Shown here: positions 16,834-24,895 of the stretch, one piece after another
Layout of the letters: every line of letters begins with the position of its first letter
Numbering within the stretch: position 1 is the first letter of the stretch
Source of the DNA: Clavibacter michiganensis subsp. tessellarius
GTDB lineage: Bacteria; Actinomycetota; Actinomycetes; Actinomycetales; Microbacteriaceae
NCBI RefSeq assembly: GCF_021922985.1
Contig: NZ_CP040788.1
Location: 2,542,001-2,606,000 of the forward strand
Direction of reading: 5' to 3'
DNA length: 64,000 nucleotides
Made by a program: the position numbers and the translations under genes
The notes under the pieces: generated by a model
The model's database searches: none
What the model saw: the letters and a program-made list of their open reading frames with translations, nothing else
What the model was told of the DNA's origin: nothing

Positions 16834-17735
16834 GCCATCCCCTTCTGCGCGCGATCGACGCCGAGCGACTTGCTGAGCCCGTCGGCGCTGAGGTTGAGGC
16901 CGATCACGAGGGTCGCGAGCGCGACGATCGGCGCGAGCGTGCCCATGGGCACGACGGTCAGGGCGGTGCGGTTCTCCTGCACCATGAGCCCCCAGTCGGG
17001 CGTCGGCGGGTTCGCGCCGAAGCCGAGGAACGAGAGCGACGAGATGAGCAGCACGATCCACGACGCGCGCATCGCGTACTCCACGAGCACCACGTCGAGC
17101 ACGTTCGGCAGGATCTCGCGGAACACGATGCTCAGCGGGCGCTCGCCGCGGGCGCGGGCGGCCGTGACGTAGTCCTGCGTGATCACGGTCCGCGCGGCGC
17201 CCCGCACCACGCGGGTCACGGCGGGCGCGTACACGACGGTCACGGCGAGCACGATGACCCAGAGGCCGGATCCGAACACCGTCACCACCACGAGCAGCGC
17301 GAGGATCGACGGGATGCTGAGCAGCGCGTCGACGACGCGCATGACGACCTCGTCGGACCAGTCGTCCGCGTACGCCGTGACGCAGCCGACGACCGTGCCG
17401 ATCGCGACCGCGATGGTCGTCGCGAGGAAGGTCACGACGAGCGCGTACCGGCCGCCGTTGAGCGTGCGGGAGAGGATGTCGCGCCCGTACTGGTCGGTGC
17501 CGAGCCAGTGCGCCCAGGTCGTGCCGGAGAGCACGTCGCCGGAGTCGGTGACCACGGGATCGTGCCCCGCGATCCACGGCGCGAGCACCGCGAGCACCAC
17601 GTGCAGCGCGATGAGCCCGAGCCCGATGGCGAGCGCCGTGGATCCCCGGAGCGGCGCCAGCCACGCGCGGATGCGGCGGGTCGGGCCGGTCGGACGGCTC
17701 GACCCGGCGGGCCGGGCGGATGCGGGGGCGGTCAT
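16830..17735 (-). CDS. Peptide ABC importer permease (DppC type)
   Basis: A 301-residue permease with the N-terminal cytoplasmic tail usual for DppC, the HWLGTDQYGRDILSR motif after helix 1, and the EAA-like loop AARARGERPLSIVFREILP. Five to six TM segments follow. It pairs with the DppB-like subunit encoded upstream to form the membrane channel. Start and stop overlap the neighbours by four bases. Confidence 0.95.
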   Translation of the reverse strand: MTAPASARPAGSSRPTGPTRRIRAWLAPLRGSTALAIGLGLIALHVVLAVLAPWIAGHDPVVTDSGDVLSGTTWAHWLGTDQYGRDILSRTLNGGRYALVVTFLATTIAVAIGTVVGCVTAYADDWSDEVVMRVVDALLSIPSILALLVVVTVFGSGLWVIVLAVTVVYAPAVTRVVRGAARTVITQDYVTAARARGERPLSIVFREILPNVLDVVLVEYAMRASWIVLLISSLSFLGFGANPPTPDWGLMVQENRTALTVVPMGTLAPIVALATLVIGLNLSADGLSKSLGVDRAQKGMA

Positions 17736-18730
17736 GCGCGGGCCTTCCGTCGGGCGCCGCGCGGCAGGCGCCGGGGACGCTGCCTCGTGCGGAGCCGGGG
17801 ATCGAGGGCGAGGGCGGCGAGGTCGGCCGCGAGGTTGCAGACCACGTACACGCCGGCGCTCAGGAGGGCGATCGCCTGGATGGTCGGCAGGTCGCGCGTG
17901 GAGACGGACTCGAGCATCAGCTTGCCCATGCCGGGGTAGTTGAAGACGTTCTCGACCACGACGACGCCGCCGAGCAGCCACGCCACGTTGAGCGCGACCA
18001 CGTTCAGCGTCGGCAGGAGGGCGCTCGGCACGGCGTGCCGCCACACCACCTGCCGCGTGGTGAGGCCCTTGAGCTCGGCCGTCGTGATGAACTCCGACGC
18101 CATCACGTCGATGGTCGACGACCGCATCGTGCGCACGATGTAGGCGGCCATCGCGAGGGTCAGCACGATCACCGGCAGCCCCACCGAGGGCAGGAGCTCG
18201 GCGACCGTGGCGTCGCTGCCGCGGAGCACCACGGCGGGGAAGACGGGGATCGCGATGGCGAACGCGAGCACCAGCACGGTGGCGACCATGAACTCGGGCA
18301 CGCTCATCACCACGAGGCTCACGACGCTGATCACCGAGTCGATGCGGCGCCCACGGCGGACGCCCGCGACCACGCCGAGCGCGAGCGAGACGGTGACGCC
18401 GACGAGCATCGCCGGTATCGCGATGAGCATGCTGTTGCGGAAGGCGAGGAGCAGCGTCGGCGCGACCGGGTCCCCGCTCACGAGCGAGGTGCCGAAGTCG
18501 CCGCGCGCGGCGCCGAGGAGCCAGTCGCCGTAGCGGAGCCAGACGTTCCGGTCGAGCCCGAGCGACTCGCGGAGGGTCGCGACGGCCTCGGGCGTCGCGT
18601 TCTGCCCGAGGAGCTGCTGCGCCACGTCGCCCGGCAGCAGCTGCACCGCGAGGAACACGAACAGCGAGGCGAGCACGATCGTGAGGAGCGCCGTGCCGAT
18701 GCGGCGGACGACGGCCAGCGACGCGGTCAC
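17732..18730 (-). CDS. Peptide ABC importer permease (DppB type)
   Basis: A 332-residue permease starting at GTG 18730 within the stop of the binding-protein gene (GTGA). The N-terminal helix, the GLDRN...YGDWLLGAARGDFGTSL block and the EAA loop TAELKGLTTRQVVWRHAVP are those of DppB/OppB subunits. It forms the import pore with the DppC-like subunit. The basic Arg-rich C-terminal tail is cytoplasmic. Confidence 0.95.
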   Translation of the reverse strand: MTASLAVVRRIGTALLTIVLASLFVFLAVQLLPGDVAQQLLGQNATPEAVATLRESLGLDRNVWLRYGDWLLGAARGDFGTSLVSGDPVAPTLLLAFRNSMLIAIPAMLVGVTVSLALGVVAGVRRGRRIDSVISVVSLVVMSVPEFMVATVLVLAFAIAIPVFPAVVLRGSDATVAELLPSVGLPVIVLTLAMAAYIVRTMRSSTIDVMASEFITTAELKGLTTRQVVWRHAVPSALLPTLNVVALNVAWLLGGVVVVENVFNYPGMGKLMLESVSTRDLPTIQAIALLSAGVYVVCNLAADLAALALDPRLRTRQRPRRLPRGARRKARA

Positions 18731-20382
18731 GCGCGGAACCCGATCGTCAGGTGGTCGAACTCGAAGCCGTATTCGCGGTAGTTGACGACGTCGCGCGAGA
18801 TGCCGACGAGCCGGTCGCCGAACATGGGCGTCATGTCGGCGCCGTCCTCCACGACGAGCCGCTGCGCGTCCTGGTAGAGCATCAGCCGCTTCGCGTCGTC
18901 CATGGTGGCGCGGGCGTCGTCGAGGAGCGCGTCGAACGTGGGGTTCGACCAGGCGCTCTCGTTGTAGGAGGACCCGGTGCGGAAGATCTGGTTCAGCACC
19001 TGGTCGATGGGCCGGCCGGTGAACCAGTAGCTCACCATGAGCGGCTTCTGCATCCAGATCTCCGTGTAGTAGGAGTCGGCGGAGGAGCTCCGCACCGTGA
19101 GGTCGATGCCCGCGGCCTTCACCTGGTCGCGGTAGGTGACGGCCATGGGCGTGAAGACCGACTCGTAGCTGGAGGTGTGGATCTCCGTCTTGAGCCCCGC
19201 CATGCCGGCCTTCGCGAGCAGCGCCTTGGCCTGGTCGGGGTCGTAGGGGCGCTCGACGTCCACGAACGCGGCGAGCGACGGCGGCACCGGGTTGTCGCGC
19301 GCCGGCGTGCCGGTGCCCTGCAGGGCCGTGGCGACGATCTGCTCGGGGTCGTACGCGAGCTTCATCGCCTGCCGCACGAGCGGGTCCCGGAACTCGTCGC
19401 TCGTGGCGAGCATCGGGATCGTGTACCACTGCGCGTCCACCACCCGCGCGACCGTCGCCCGGCTCGAGGCCGAGACGACGCGGGCGGTCGCGAAGTCGAG
19501 GTTCGTCTGCGAGATGAGGTCGATCTGCCCGGCGAGCAGCGCGTTGACGCGGGCCGTCGTGTCCTGGATGGAGGAGAAGTCGATGCCGTCGAGCACGGGC
19601 CGCCCGGCGAAGTGGTCGTCGAACGCCTCGACGCTGCCGGATCCGGCCGGGTGGAACGACGAGAGGCGGAACGGCCCCGTGCCGATGCCCGTGCGCCCGA
19701 TCGTGCCGATGGCGGCGGCCGGCACGATGTAGCACTGGTACGCCGTGAGCAGCGAGGGGAACTCCGCGTTCGGGGTGAGCAGCTGGAACCGGAGCGTGTA
19801 CGGGTCGGGAGCCGACATGCTGTCGGGCCCGATCATGTCCGCGAGCACGCCGCCCTGCGGGGAGGCCGTCGCCGGGTCGAGGATGTGCTGGATGGAGGCG
19901 ATCGCGTCGGCGGCCGTGAAGGTCGACCCGTCATGGAAGCGCACCCCGCGGCGGAGCCGGAAGGTCCAGGTGGCGCCGTCGGCGCTCGCCGCCCACTCCT
20001 CGGCGAGGTCGGGGATCGTCTCGCCCTTCTCGTCGAGCTTCACGAGCCGGTTGTAGAGGGCGCCGAGGTACTCGTACGCCGAGAGCGAGCTGGCGGAGTC
20101 GAGGGTCTCGGCGGCGGATGCGGCCGGCCGCGCGATGCGGAGGCGGCCCCCGCGGGCGGCGGTGCCGGTGGCGGCGGCCTCGGGGATGGTCGTGCTGTTC
20201 GCGCCGGTGGCGCATCCGGTGAGGGCGAGCAGGCCGAGGCCGGCGATCCCGGCGGTTCCCGCGAGGACGGCACGGCGGCTGGGCGCGGCCGGCCGGTCGG
20301 GGCGCGCGGCGCGGTCGACGATGCGGATGGAGCGCGAGCTCGCGTCCGCGGATGCGGTGCGGGTGGTGACGATCGATGGCAT
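18727..20382 (-). CDS. Peptide ABC importer, solute-binding lipoprotein (SBP family 5)
   Basis: A 551-residue family 5 binding protein, first gene of the operon. The N-terminus carries a twin-Arg-like SRRAVLAG start to the hydrophobic core and a lipobox LTGC, so export and lipid anchoring are expected. The mature part has the family's LDSASSLSAYEYLGALYNRLVK and RFHDGSTFTAADAIASIQHI blocks. It captures di/oligopeptides or related compounds. The start codon lies 20 bases after a palindromic operator. A degenerate copy of its promoter and first ~13 codons recurs near 24.2 kb. Confidence 0.95.
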   Translation of the reverse strand: MPSIVTTRTASADASSRSIRIVDRAARPDRPAAPSRRAVLAGTAGIAGLGLLALTGCATGANSTTIPEAAATGTAARGGRLRIARPAASAAETLDSASSLSAYEYLGALYNRLVKLDEKGETIPDLAEEWAASADGATWTFRLRRGVRFHDGSTFTAADAIASIQHILDPATASPQGGVLADMIGPDSMSAPDPYTLRFQLLTPNAEFPSLLTAYQCYIVPAAAIGTIGRTGIGTGPFRLSSFHPAGSGSVEAFDDHFAGRPVLDGIDFSSIQDTTARVNALLAGQIDLISQTNLDFATARVVSASSRATVARVVDAQWYTIPMLATSDEFRDPLVRQAMKLAYDPEQIVATALQGTGTPARDNPVPPSLAAFVDVERPYDPDQAKALLAKAGMAGLKTEIHTSSYESVFTPMAVTYRDQVKAAGIDLTVRSSSADSYYTEIWMQKPLMVSYWFTGRPIDQVLNQIFRTGSSYNESAWSNPTFDALLDDARATMDDAKRLMLYQDAQRLVVEDGADMTPMFGDRLVGISRDVVNYREYGFEFDHLTIGFRA

Positions 20383-20401
20383 CGGGACGGGCCCTCCTCG
20401 T

Positions 20402-20421
20402 TATCGTTCAGGTGAACGATA
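20402..20421. promoter_or_regulatory. Palindromic operator of the peptide-uptake operon
   Basis: TATCGTTCA-GG-TGAACGATA is an inverted repeat with perfect 9-bp arms and a 2-bp centre, directly upstream of the binding-protein start. The size and symmetry fit a TetR-family site, and the operon's last gene encodes a TetR protein. A degenerate copy lies at about 24217-24235. Confidence 0.75.
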
Positions 20422-20693
20422 GGCGAGATGCCGGCCCGTGGCGAATGCTGACCGGATGCGCGGCGATCGTCGGCGCCGTCGCGCGGGCTCGGCTCCCCCC
20501 TGCGAGACGCCCCATGTGGACGCCCCCGACGGCGTCCGCCGCCGTCCTCCATCCTGTCCACGCGGGCGGATGGGCCACCGCCCTCGGGCGGCGCGCACCT
20601 CCCCGTCCCGCGCATCCATCGGGGGCTCCGCTCCCGCGCATCCTCCGCCGGAGATCGTTCCGCGCGTGATCCGACGAAGAGAAGAGACACCGA

Positions 20694-21440
20694 ATGCTCG
20701 CGAACCTGCTCGTGGCCGGACTGACCATCACCCTGGGGCTCTCGGGCGGCGCGCCGACGCCGACGACCGTGACCCCGGATCCGGGGGAGTCCCACATCGT
20801 CGCGGGCCGCGTGGCGCCGCACACCCCATGGGTCGTCCAGATCGTCGAGACCGGCGGGACCGTCCCCTCGGGCTCCGAGGAGGACTGCACGGGCGTGCAG
20901 GTCGACGCCTCCTGGGTCCTCACCGCGCGGCAGTGCACGGGGGACACCGACGACATCGACGTCTACCAGTCGAACTCGGTGACGCACTCGGGCCCCGCGA
21001 CGCCCGTGGACCGCGTGGTCGTGGCCCCGAAGGGCGACATCGCGCTGATGCACCTCGCCGCGCCCGCGCCACTGTCGGCGTACGCCCCCCTCGACCTGCG
21101 ATCCGGGGCGGCCGCCTCCGGCACCGGGACCATCGAGGGCTACGGCTTCCGCGCGCACGGGAAGCAGGCGACGAGGCTCTACGCGGCCACCGTCCGCCTC
21201 ACCGGCGCCGAGGTCGACGGCTTCCACGGCGCGGCGCAGGAGGTCACGGGCATCAGCGGAGTGCCGAACGACGGCGACTCCGGCGGTCCGCTCCTGGTCG
21301 ACGGCCGCGTCCGCGCCCTCTGCTCCCAGGGCTTCGGCGACGAGCGGGACGATCCGCACGGCGTCTCCGTCTTCGCCCTCCTCTCGCAGGACGCGGCGTG
21401 GATCCGGAGCACGACGGGGGTGCGCGGCGCCGGTCGGTAG
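20694..21440 (+). CDS. Secreted trypsin-like (S1) serine protease homologue with catalytic His replaced
   Basis: A 248-residue secreted protein with a short signal peptide and a chymotrypsin-fold body: IVAG start at about residue 35, the Cys65/Cys81 pair, the Asp strand GDIALMHL (D115) and the Ser loop GDSGGPLL (S196). At the His position the usual TAAHC reads TARQC, so residue 80 is Gln (codon CAG at 20931-20933). By family knowledge this should abolish or strongly reduce peptidase activity. Related secreted S1 proteins (Chp/Pat-1) act in Clavibacter plant interaction; membership in that group is inferred. It sits in the mosaic region next to the peptide operon promoter. Confidence 0.85.
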   Translation: MLANLLVAGLTITLGLSGGAPTPTTVTPDPGESHIVAGRVAPHTPWVVQIVETGGTVPSGSEEDCTGVQVDASWVLTARQCTGDTDDIDVYQSNSVTHSGPATPVDRVVVAPKGDIALMHLAAPAPLSAYAPLDLRSGAAASGTGTIEGYGFRAHGKQATRLYAATVRLTGAEVDGFHGAAQEVTGISGVPNDGDSGGPLLVDGRVRALCSQGFGDERDDPHGVSVFALLSQDAAWIRSTTGVRGAGR

Positions 21441-21510
21441 GGCGGCGGGCGCGCTTCCCGACGACGAGCGACATGCCCGCGCGGCGCGGCGTCGTCGTGC
21501 CGAGCCTCTA

Positions 21511-21582
21511 CTCACGTGCACGTCCGGCCGCCGGGCCCTCACGGGCTCGGCCCGCCGCAGCACCTCGCGCGTGACCGGGGCC
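21511..21582 (-). repeat. 72-bp remnant of the 3' end of the APC transporter gene (copy A)
   Basis: This stretch encodes on the minus strand the last residues of the transporter at 25750-27738 ([24 protein letters not shown]), but lacks the stop codon after the final Ser. It matches 25751-25822 and 23851-23922 closely and stops abruptly at the GACCGGGG-C junction. It is too short to be a gene. Confidence 0.85.
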
Positions 21583-21714
21583 TGCGACGTCGGGGCCCGG
21601 CACGTGGCCTGGCGGACGTGGGGAGGGCGGGCGCGCAGGTCCCGGGGCCTCGGCTACCGTCCATCCGCCTCGCGTCCGCTACGGCTCACCCCGCCTCACC
21701 ACGGAAGGTCCACC

Positions 21715-22185
21715 ATGATCCCTGACTCCTCCACGCCACCCCCGGCGTCCCGCCGTCCCGCTCTCCGCGGCATGCGGCTGATCGCGTGCGCTCTGGCCGT
21801 GGCGGGCGCGTTCACCGCCCTGCCGGTCGCGGCGCCGCCCGCGAGCGCGCAGCCCGAGGCCTTCGCGCATCACGGCTGGGGCGACGGGTTCGACCTCTTC
21901 GTCACGACCAGCAAGTACACGGCCGTCCAGGTCGGGCCCACGCCCACGAGCGACAAGGTCTGCATCCCCATCTCCCCGGGAAACAGGTGGAACTCGCTCG
22001 ACTTCACCACCGCCCAGGGCTGGGGTGCGACGATCAACCCGGTCCCGGACTGCAGCAGGGATTGGGGCATCTTCCCGAGCAACTTCCGGGCCCACCTCGG
22101 TGAGCACTGGCATCTGGAGGGCACGGTCGCGCGGTGCGTGAAGTACGCGGGCGGCCCGACGCACCAGTGCGAGGGCCGCCTGTAG
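21715..22185 (+). CDS. Small secreted cysteine-containing protein
   Basis: A 156-residue protein starting at ATG 21715 after a GGAAGG ribosome binding site. It has a long basic n-region, a hydrophobic signal core and a probable cleavage site after ASA near residue 43. The mature ~113 residues are rich in Trp, His and Gly and contain four cysteines, likely two disulfides. No family is recognised. It lies in the mosaic region between two copies of the transporter 3' end, so horizontal transfer is plausible. It may be a toxin-like or host-interaction protein, but nothing in the sequence proves that. Confidence 0.7.
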   Translation: MIPDSSTPPPASRRPALRGMRLIACALAVAGAFTALPVAAPPASAQPEAFAHHGWGDGFDLFVTTSKYTAVQVGPTPTSDKVCIPISPGNRWNSLDFTTAQGWGATINPVPDCSRDWGIFPSNFRAHLGEHWHLEGTVARCVKYAGGPTHQCEGRL

Positions 22186-22283
22186 GAAGGCGCAGCCTCC
22201 ACCCGCCACGGCGCGGGAGCCCGCGCATGATGAGGCGGTCGGCACCTCCGGGTGTCGGCCGCCTCGTCGTCGTCGCCGTCGGG

Positions 22284-22751
22284 TCAGCCGACGGACGGCG
22301 CCTGCACGTCGATGACCCAGGTCACGCCGAACCGGTCGGTGAGCATCCCGAAGCCCGCCGCCCAGGCGGATGCGGCGAGCGGCTCGATCACGGTCGCGCC
22401 CTCCGCGAGCCCCGCCCAGCAGCGCTCGACCTCGGCGAGGGACGCGCCCCGCAGCGACTGGAAGAAGGTGCGGTCGGTGATCGTCGCGCCCTGCTCGCGC
22501 GTCGTCGTGCCGGCGATCGCGCTGCCGTCGGCGTCGTCATGGCCGGGCACGTCGTAGGCCATGAGCCGGAGGCCGTCGGCGGTCTCGAGCTGGCCGAAGA
22601 CCACCTTGTCCGCGCCGGGCGCCTCGGCCGGCATGCCGAGGTCGGCGTAGGTGGCGACGACGACGTCCCCGCCGAGGACGCTCCGGTAGAGCTCGAGCGC
22701 CTGGCGCGCGGTGCCGCGGAAGTTGAGGTGGGTGGTGGTCGTGATGCTCAC
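22284..22751 (-). CDS. VOC-fold (PhnB-like) protein
   Basis: A 155-residue cytoplasmic protein of the PhnB/3-demethylubiquinone-9 methyltransferase-like group of the glyoxalase (VOC) superfamily. The HLNFRGTARQALELYRSVLGG N-terminal half and the C-terminal FGMLTDRFGVTWVID strand are diagnostic. The biochemical role is not defined. The start is GTG 22751, preceded by GAGGAGA. It is transcribed divergently from a WYL regulator, an arrangement that commonly links regulator and target. Confidence 0.88.
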   Translation of the reverse strand: MSITTTTHLNFRGTARQALELYRSVLGGDVVVATYADLGMPAEAPGADKVVFGQLETADGLRLMAYDVPGHDDADGSAIAGTTTREQGATITDRTFFQSLRGASLAEVERCWAGLAEGATVIEPLAASAWAAGFGMLTDRFGVTWVIDVQAPSVG

Positions 22752-22858
22752 GGTGTCTCCTCGTGCTGGGTGGTGCGGCTCCGGATCCGGGCCGCTGAGG
22801 AGCACCCTCCCGGCAGTGGCGGACAGCTGCGGTCCTCCACTCCCGCGAGACTGGATCC

Positions 22859-23833
22859 ATGATCGGGAGCTCGTCGCGGATGCTGTCCCTCCTGTCGCTG
22901 CTGCAGACCCGGCGCGACTGGCCGGGGCGGATCCTCGCCGAGCGCCTCGAGGTCACGCCGCGCACCGTCCGCCGCGACGTCGAGCGCCTCCGCGAGCTCG
23001 GGTACGAGATCCGCTCGATGAAGGGGCCGGACGGCGGCTACCGGCTGGCCGCCGGGTCGGAGCTGCCGCCGCTGCTGTTCGACGATGAGCAGGCCGTGGC
23101 GATCGCCGTCGCGCTCCAGTCGGTGCCCGCGATGGGCGTCGACGTCGACGAGGCCGCGGAGCGCGCCCTCGCGACCGTGCGGCAGGTGATGCCGTCGCGG
23201 CTGCGGCACCGGATCGACGGCATCCGCTTCACGGGCGCGGAGCCGGAGCCGGGGCCGGGCGCTGAGCCACGGGTGGATCCGGTGGTGCTGGAGGCCGCGA
23301 GCGCCGCGGTCCGCGACCGGCTGACCCTGCGCTTCGACCGCGTCGGCGAGGAGGCGGGGCCGCCCCGGCGCGTCGAGCCGCACGCGATCGTCGCCCGGCG
23401 CCCGCGGTGGTACCTCGTGGCGTGGGACCTCGACCGCGACGACTGGCGCACCTTCCGGCTCGACCGGATGCTGCCGCGCACGCCCACCGGCCCGCGCTTC
23501 GCGCCGCGGGAGCTGCCCGCGACGGAGGCGCGCACGTTCCTCGCGGCCCGGGCGAAGGGATCCGCGGCGGAGGACCGCTGGCCCTGCACCGGTGAGCTGC
23601 TCGTCGAGCTGCCCGCCCGCGAGGTCGCCCTGTGGATCGGCGACGGCGAGATGGAGGAGGTGTCGGCGACGTCGACGCGGATCACCGTCGGCTCGTGGTC
23701 GTGGACCGGGGTCCTCGCCGCCGTGGCCCGCTTCGACGCCCCGATCACGGTCGTCGCGCCGGAGGAGCTGCGCGCGGCGGCCGGCGCCCTGGCCGCGCGC
23801 CTCCGCTCCGCGCAGGAGCCGCCGCGCGCCTGA
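22859..23833 (+). CDS. YafY-type helix-turn-helix/WYL transcriptional regulator
   Basis: A 324-residue regulator. The N-terminal HTH_11 domain (residues about 5-60, with LQTRRDWPGRILAERLEVTPRTVRRDVERL) binds DNA. The middle and C-terminal parts form a WYL-type ligand domain, with RPRWYLVAWDLDRDDWRTFRLDRM as the conserved block. It is divergent from the VOC-fold gene and probably regulates it. The gene ends 16 bp from the convergent chimeric transporter fragment. Confidence 0.92.
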   Translation: MIGSSSRMLSLLSLLQTRRDWPGRILAERLEVTPRTVRRDVERLRELGYEIRSMKGPDGGYRLAAGSELPPLLFDDEQAVAIAVALQSVPAMGVDVDEAAERALATVRQVMPSRLRHRIDGIRFTGAEPEPGPGAEPRVDPVVLEAASAAVRDRLTLRFDRVGEEAGPPRRVEPHAIVARRPRWYLVAWDLDRDDWRTFRLDRMLPRTPTGPRFAPRELPATEARTFLAARAKGSAAEDRWPCTGELLVELPAREVALWIGDGEMEEVSATSTRITVGSWSWTGVLAAVARFDAPITVVAPEELRAAAGALAARLRSAQEPPRA

Positions 23834-23849
23834 CCGGCCCGTCGCCGCG

Positions 23850-24162
23850 TCAGCTCACGTGCACGTCCGGCCGCCGGGCCCGCACCGGCTCCGCCCGCCG
23901 CAGCACCTCGCGGGTCACCGGGGCGACCTCGCCCGTGCCCGTCACGAGGAAGCGGAGGAGGTTGCCGACGGGCGATCCCTCCGTCCACTCGAAGTAGACG
24001 CCGGGCTTCACGCCCGTGAGGTCGCGCACGGCGAGGAGCACCGCGGCGATCGTGTTCGGGACGTTGCCGCTCGTGACCTGGAGCACGCGGAAGCCGCAGC
24101 GCACGATGCCGCGCACCACGAGGTCCTCCTCGAACTCCGACGAGTCGCCCGGGGTCACCTCG
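23850..24162 (-). repeat. 313-bp copy of the APC transporter 3' end (copy B)
   Basis: Positions 23850-24162 align without gaps to 25750-26062, exactly 1900 bp away. By eye there are under a dozen mismatches, several synonymous. Identity ends sharply at CACCTCG on the right and fades within a few bases left of the stop codon. Confidence 0.93.
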
Positions 24163-24197
24163 TCCGCAGGCGCGGCTCGAGTGATGGTCTGGTGCAT
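23850..24197 (-). pseudogene. Chimeric ORF: binding-protein start fused to transporter C-terminal domain
   Basis: This 115-codon ORF starts at ATG 24197, the position equivalent to the start of the peptide-binding protein gene, and its first ~13 residues (MHQTITRAAPADE) resemble that protein's N-terminus. From codon 13 on it is almost identical to the last ~104 residues of the APC transporter at 25750-27738. Upstream sits a degenerate copy of the peptide operon promoter. The frame is intact, so a soluble regulatory domain could be made, but a recombination remnant is the simpler reading. A longer start at 24209 is also open. Confidence 0.75.
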
Positions 24198-24259
24198 CGG
24201 GAGCGGCACTCTTCGTCATCGATCAGGCGAACATGACGAGAGGCCGGCCGGTGGCGACT
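24195..24259. repeat. Degenerate copy of the peptide operon promoter and start
   Basis: The plus-strand run GCATCGGGAGCGGC...GGCCGGTGGCGA aligns to 20379-20449 at the true binding-protein promoter with roughly three-quarters identity. The palindrome is decayed here (CATCGATCA-GG-CGAACATGA), so TetR binding may be lost or weakened. Confidence 0.65.
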
Positions 24260-24353
24260 GAGGCATCGCATCGGTCTCGGCCCGGCAGCCCGCCCGCCTG
24301 CCGAGCGCGGAGGATGGCGTCTCTCTCTGAGACGGCGGCTCGCCTGCCGGTCG

Positions 24354-24887
24354 TCACCAGCTCTTGGTCACGTACGCGTTGGCTGTCGGCGCGACGCTGT
24401 TCCCGCCCTGGGTGTCGGTCACCACGCATGCCCGGTTGTATGTGGTCGCCGTCCACGAGAAGGCCTTGCCGGCGGAGCCGAGCTCGATGTACTGCCCGTT
24501 CAGCCCTTCCGGGACCGTGTAGGACGCGGAGGCGCTCTGGGTGATGGTCTGCGCAACGCCCAGCGTCACCCCCGCGGTCACGCTCGCCGATGCCACGACA
24601 GCGTCGGCGGTCACCGTGCCGGACACGCTGACATCCGCATGCACCTCGGATGACTGGCCCGATTCGATAGAGAGGACCGCGCCGCTGTCGCCATAGATCC
24701 GCAGGTTGCCGGGTACGTACGTATCGGAGACGTTGGAGACGGCGATGTCGGGCCCATCTCCTGAGCACTCGGAGTTCGTGCCAGCGCCGACCGCCTGCGC
24801 TGCGGTACCTCCGGAGAGGAGGAGAAGAGCGGCGATGCCTACGGTGGAAGCGCTTCGTGCAACGACGGATGTGCGTGTCATGGTCAT
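24354..24887 (-). CDS. Secreted beta-rich hypothetical protein
   Basis: A 177-residue protein with a clear signal peptide ending near AQA (about residue 32). The mature part contains two Cys (ECSGD and RACVV) and a long central stretch of alternating Ser/Thr/Val/Ala, predicted beta strands, followed by a YTVPEGLNGQYIELGS block. Similar layouts occur in secreted proteins of other actinobacteria, and the alternating stretch recalls insertion loops of beta-pore proteins, but this is only a resemblance. ATG 24887 follows AGGAAG. It lies 8 bp after the lipoprotein gene, as one operon. Base composition is visibly less GC-rich than the flanks. Confidence 0.72.
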   Translation of the reverse strand: MTMTRTSVVARSASTVGIAALLLLSGGTAAQAVGAGTNSECSGDGPDIAVSNVSDTYVPGNLRIYGDSGAVLSIESGQSSEVHADVSVSGTVTADAVVASASVTAGVTLGVAQTITQSASASYTVPEGLNGQYIELGSAGKAFSWTATTYNRACVVTDTQGGNSVAPTANAYVTKSW

Positions 24888-24895
24888 GATGCTTC

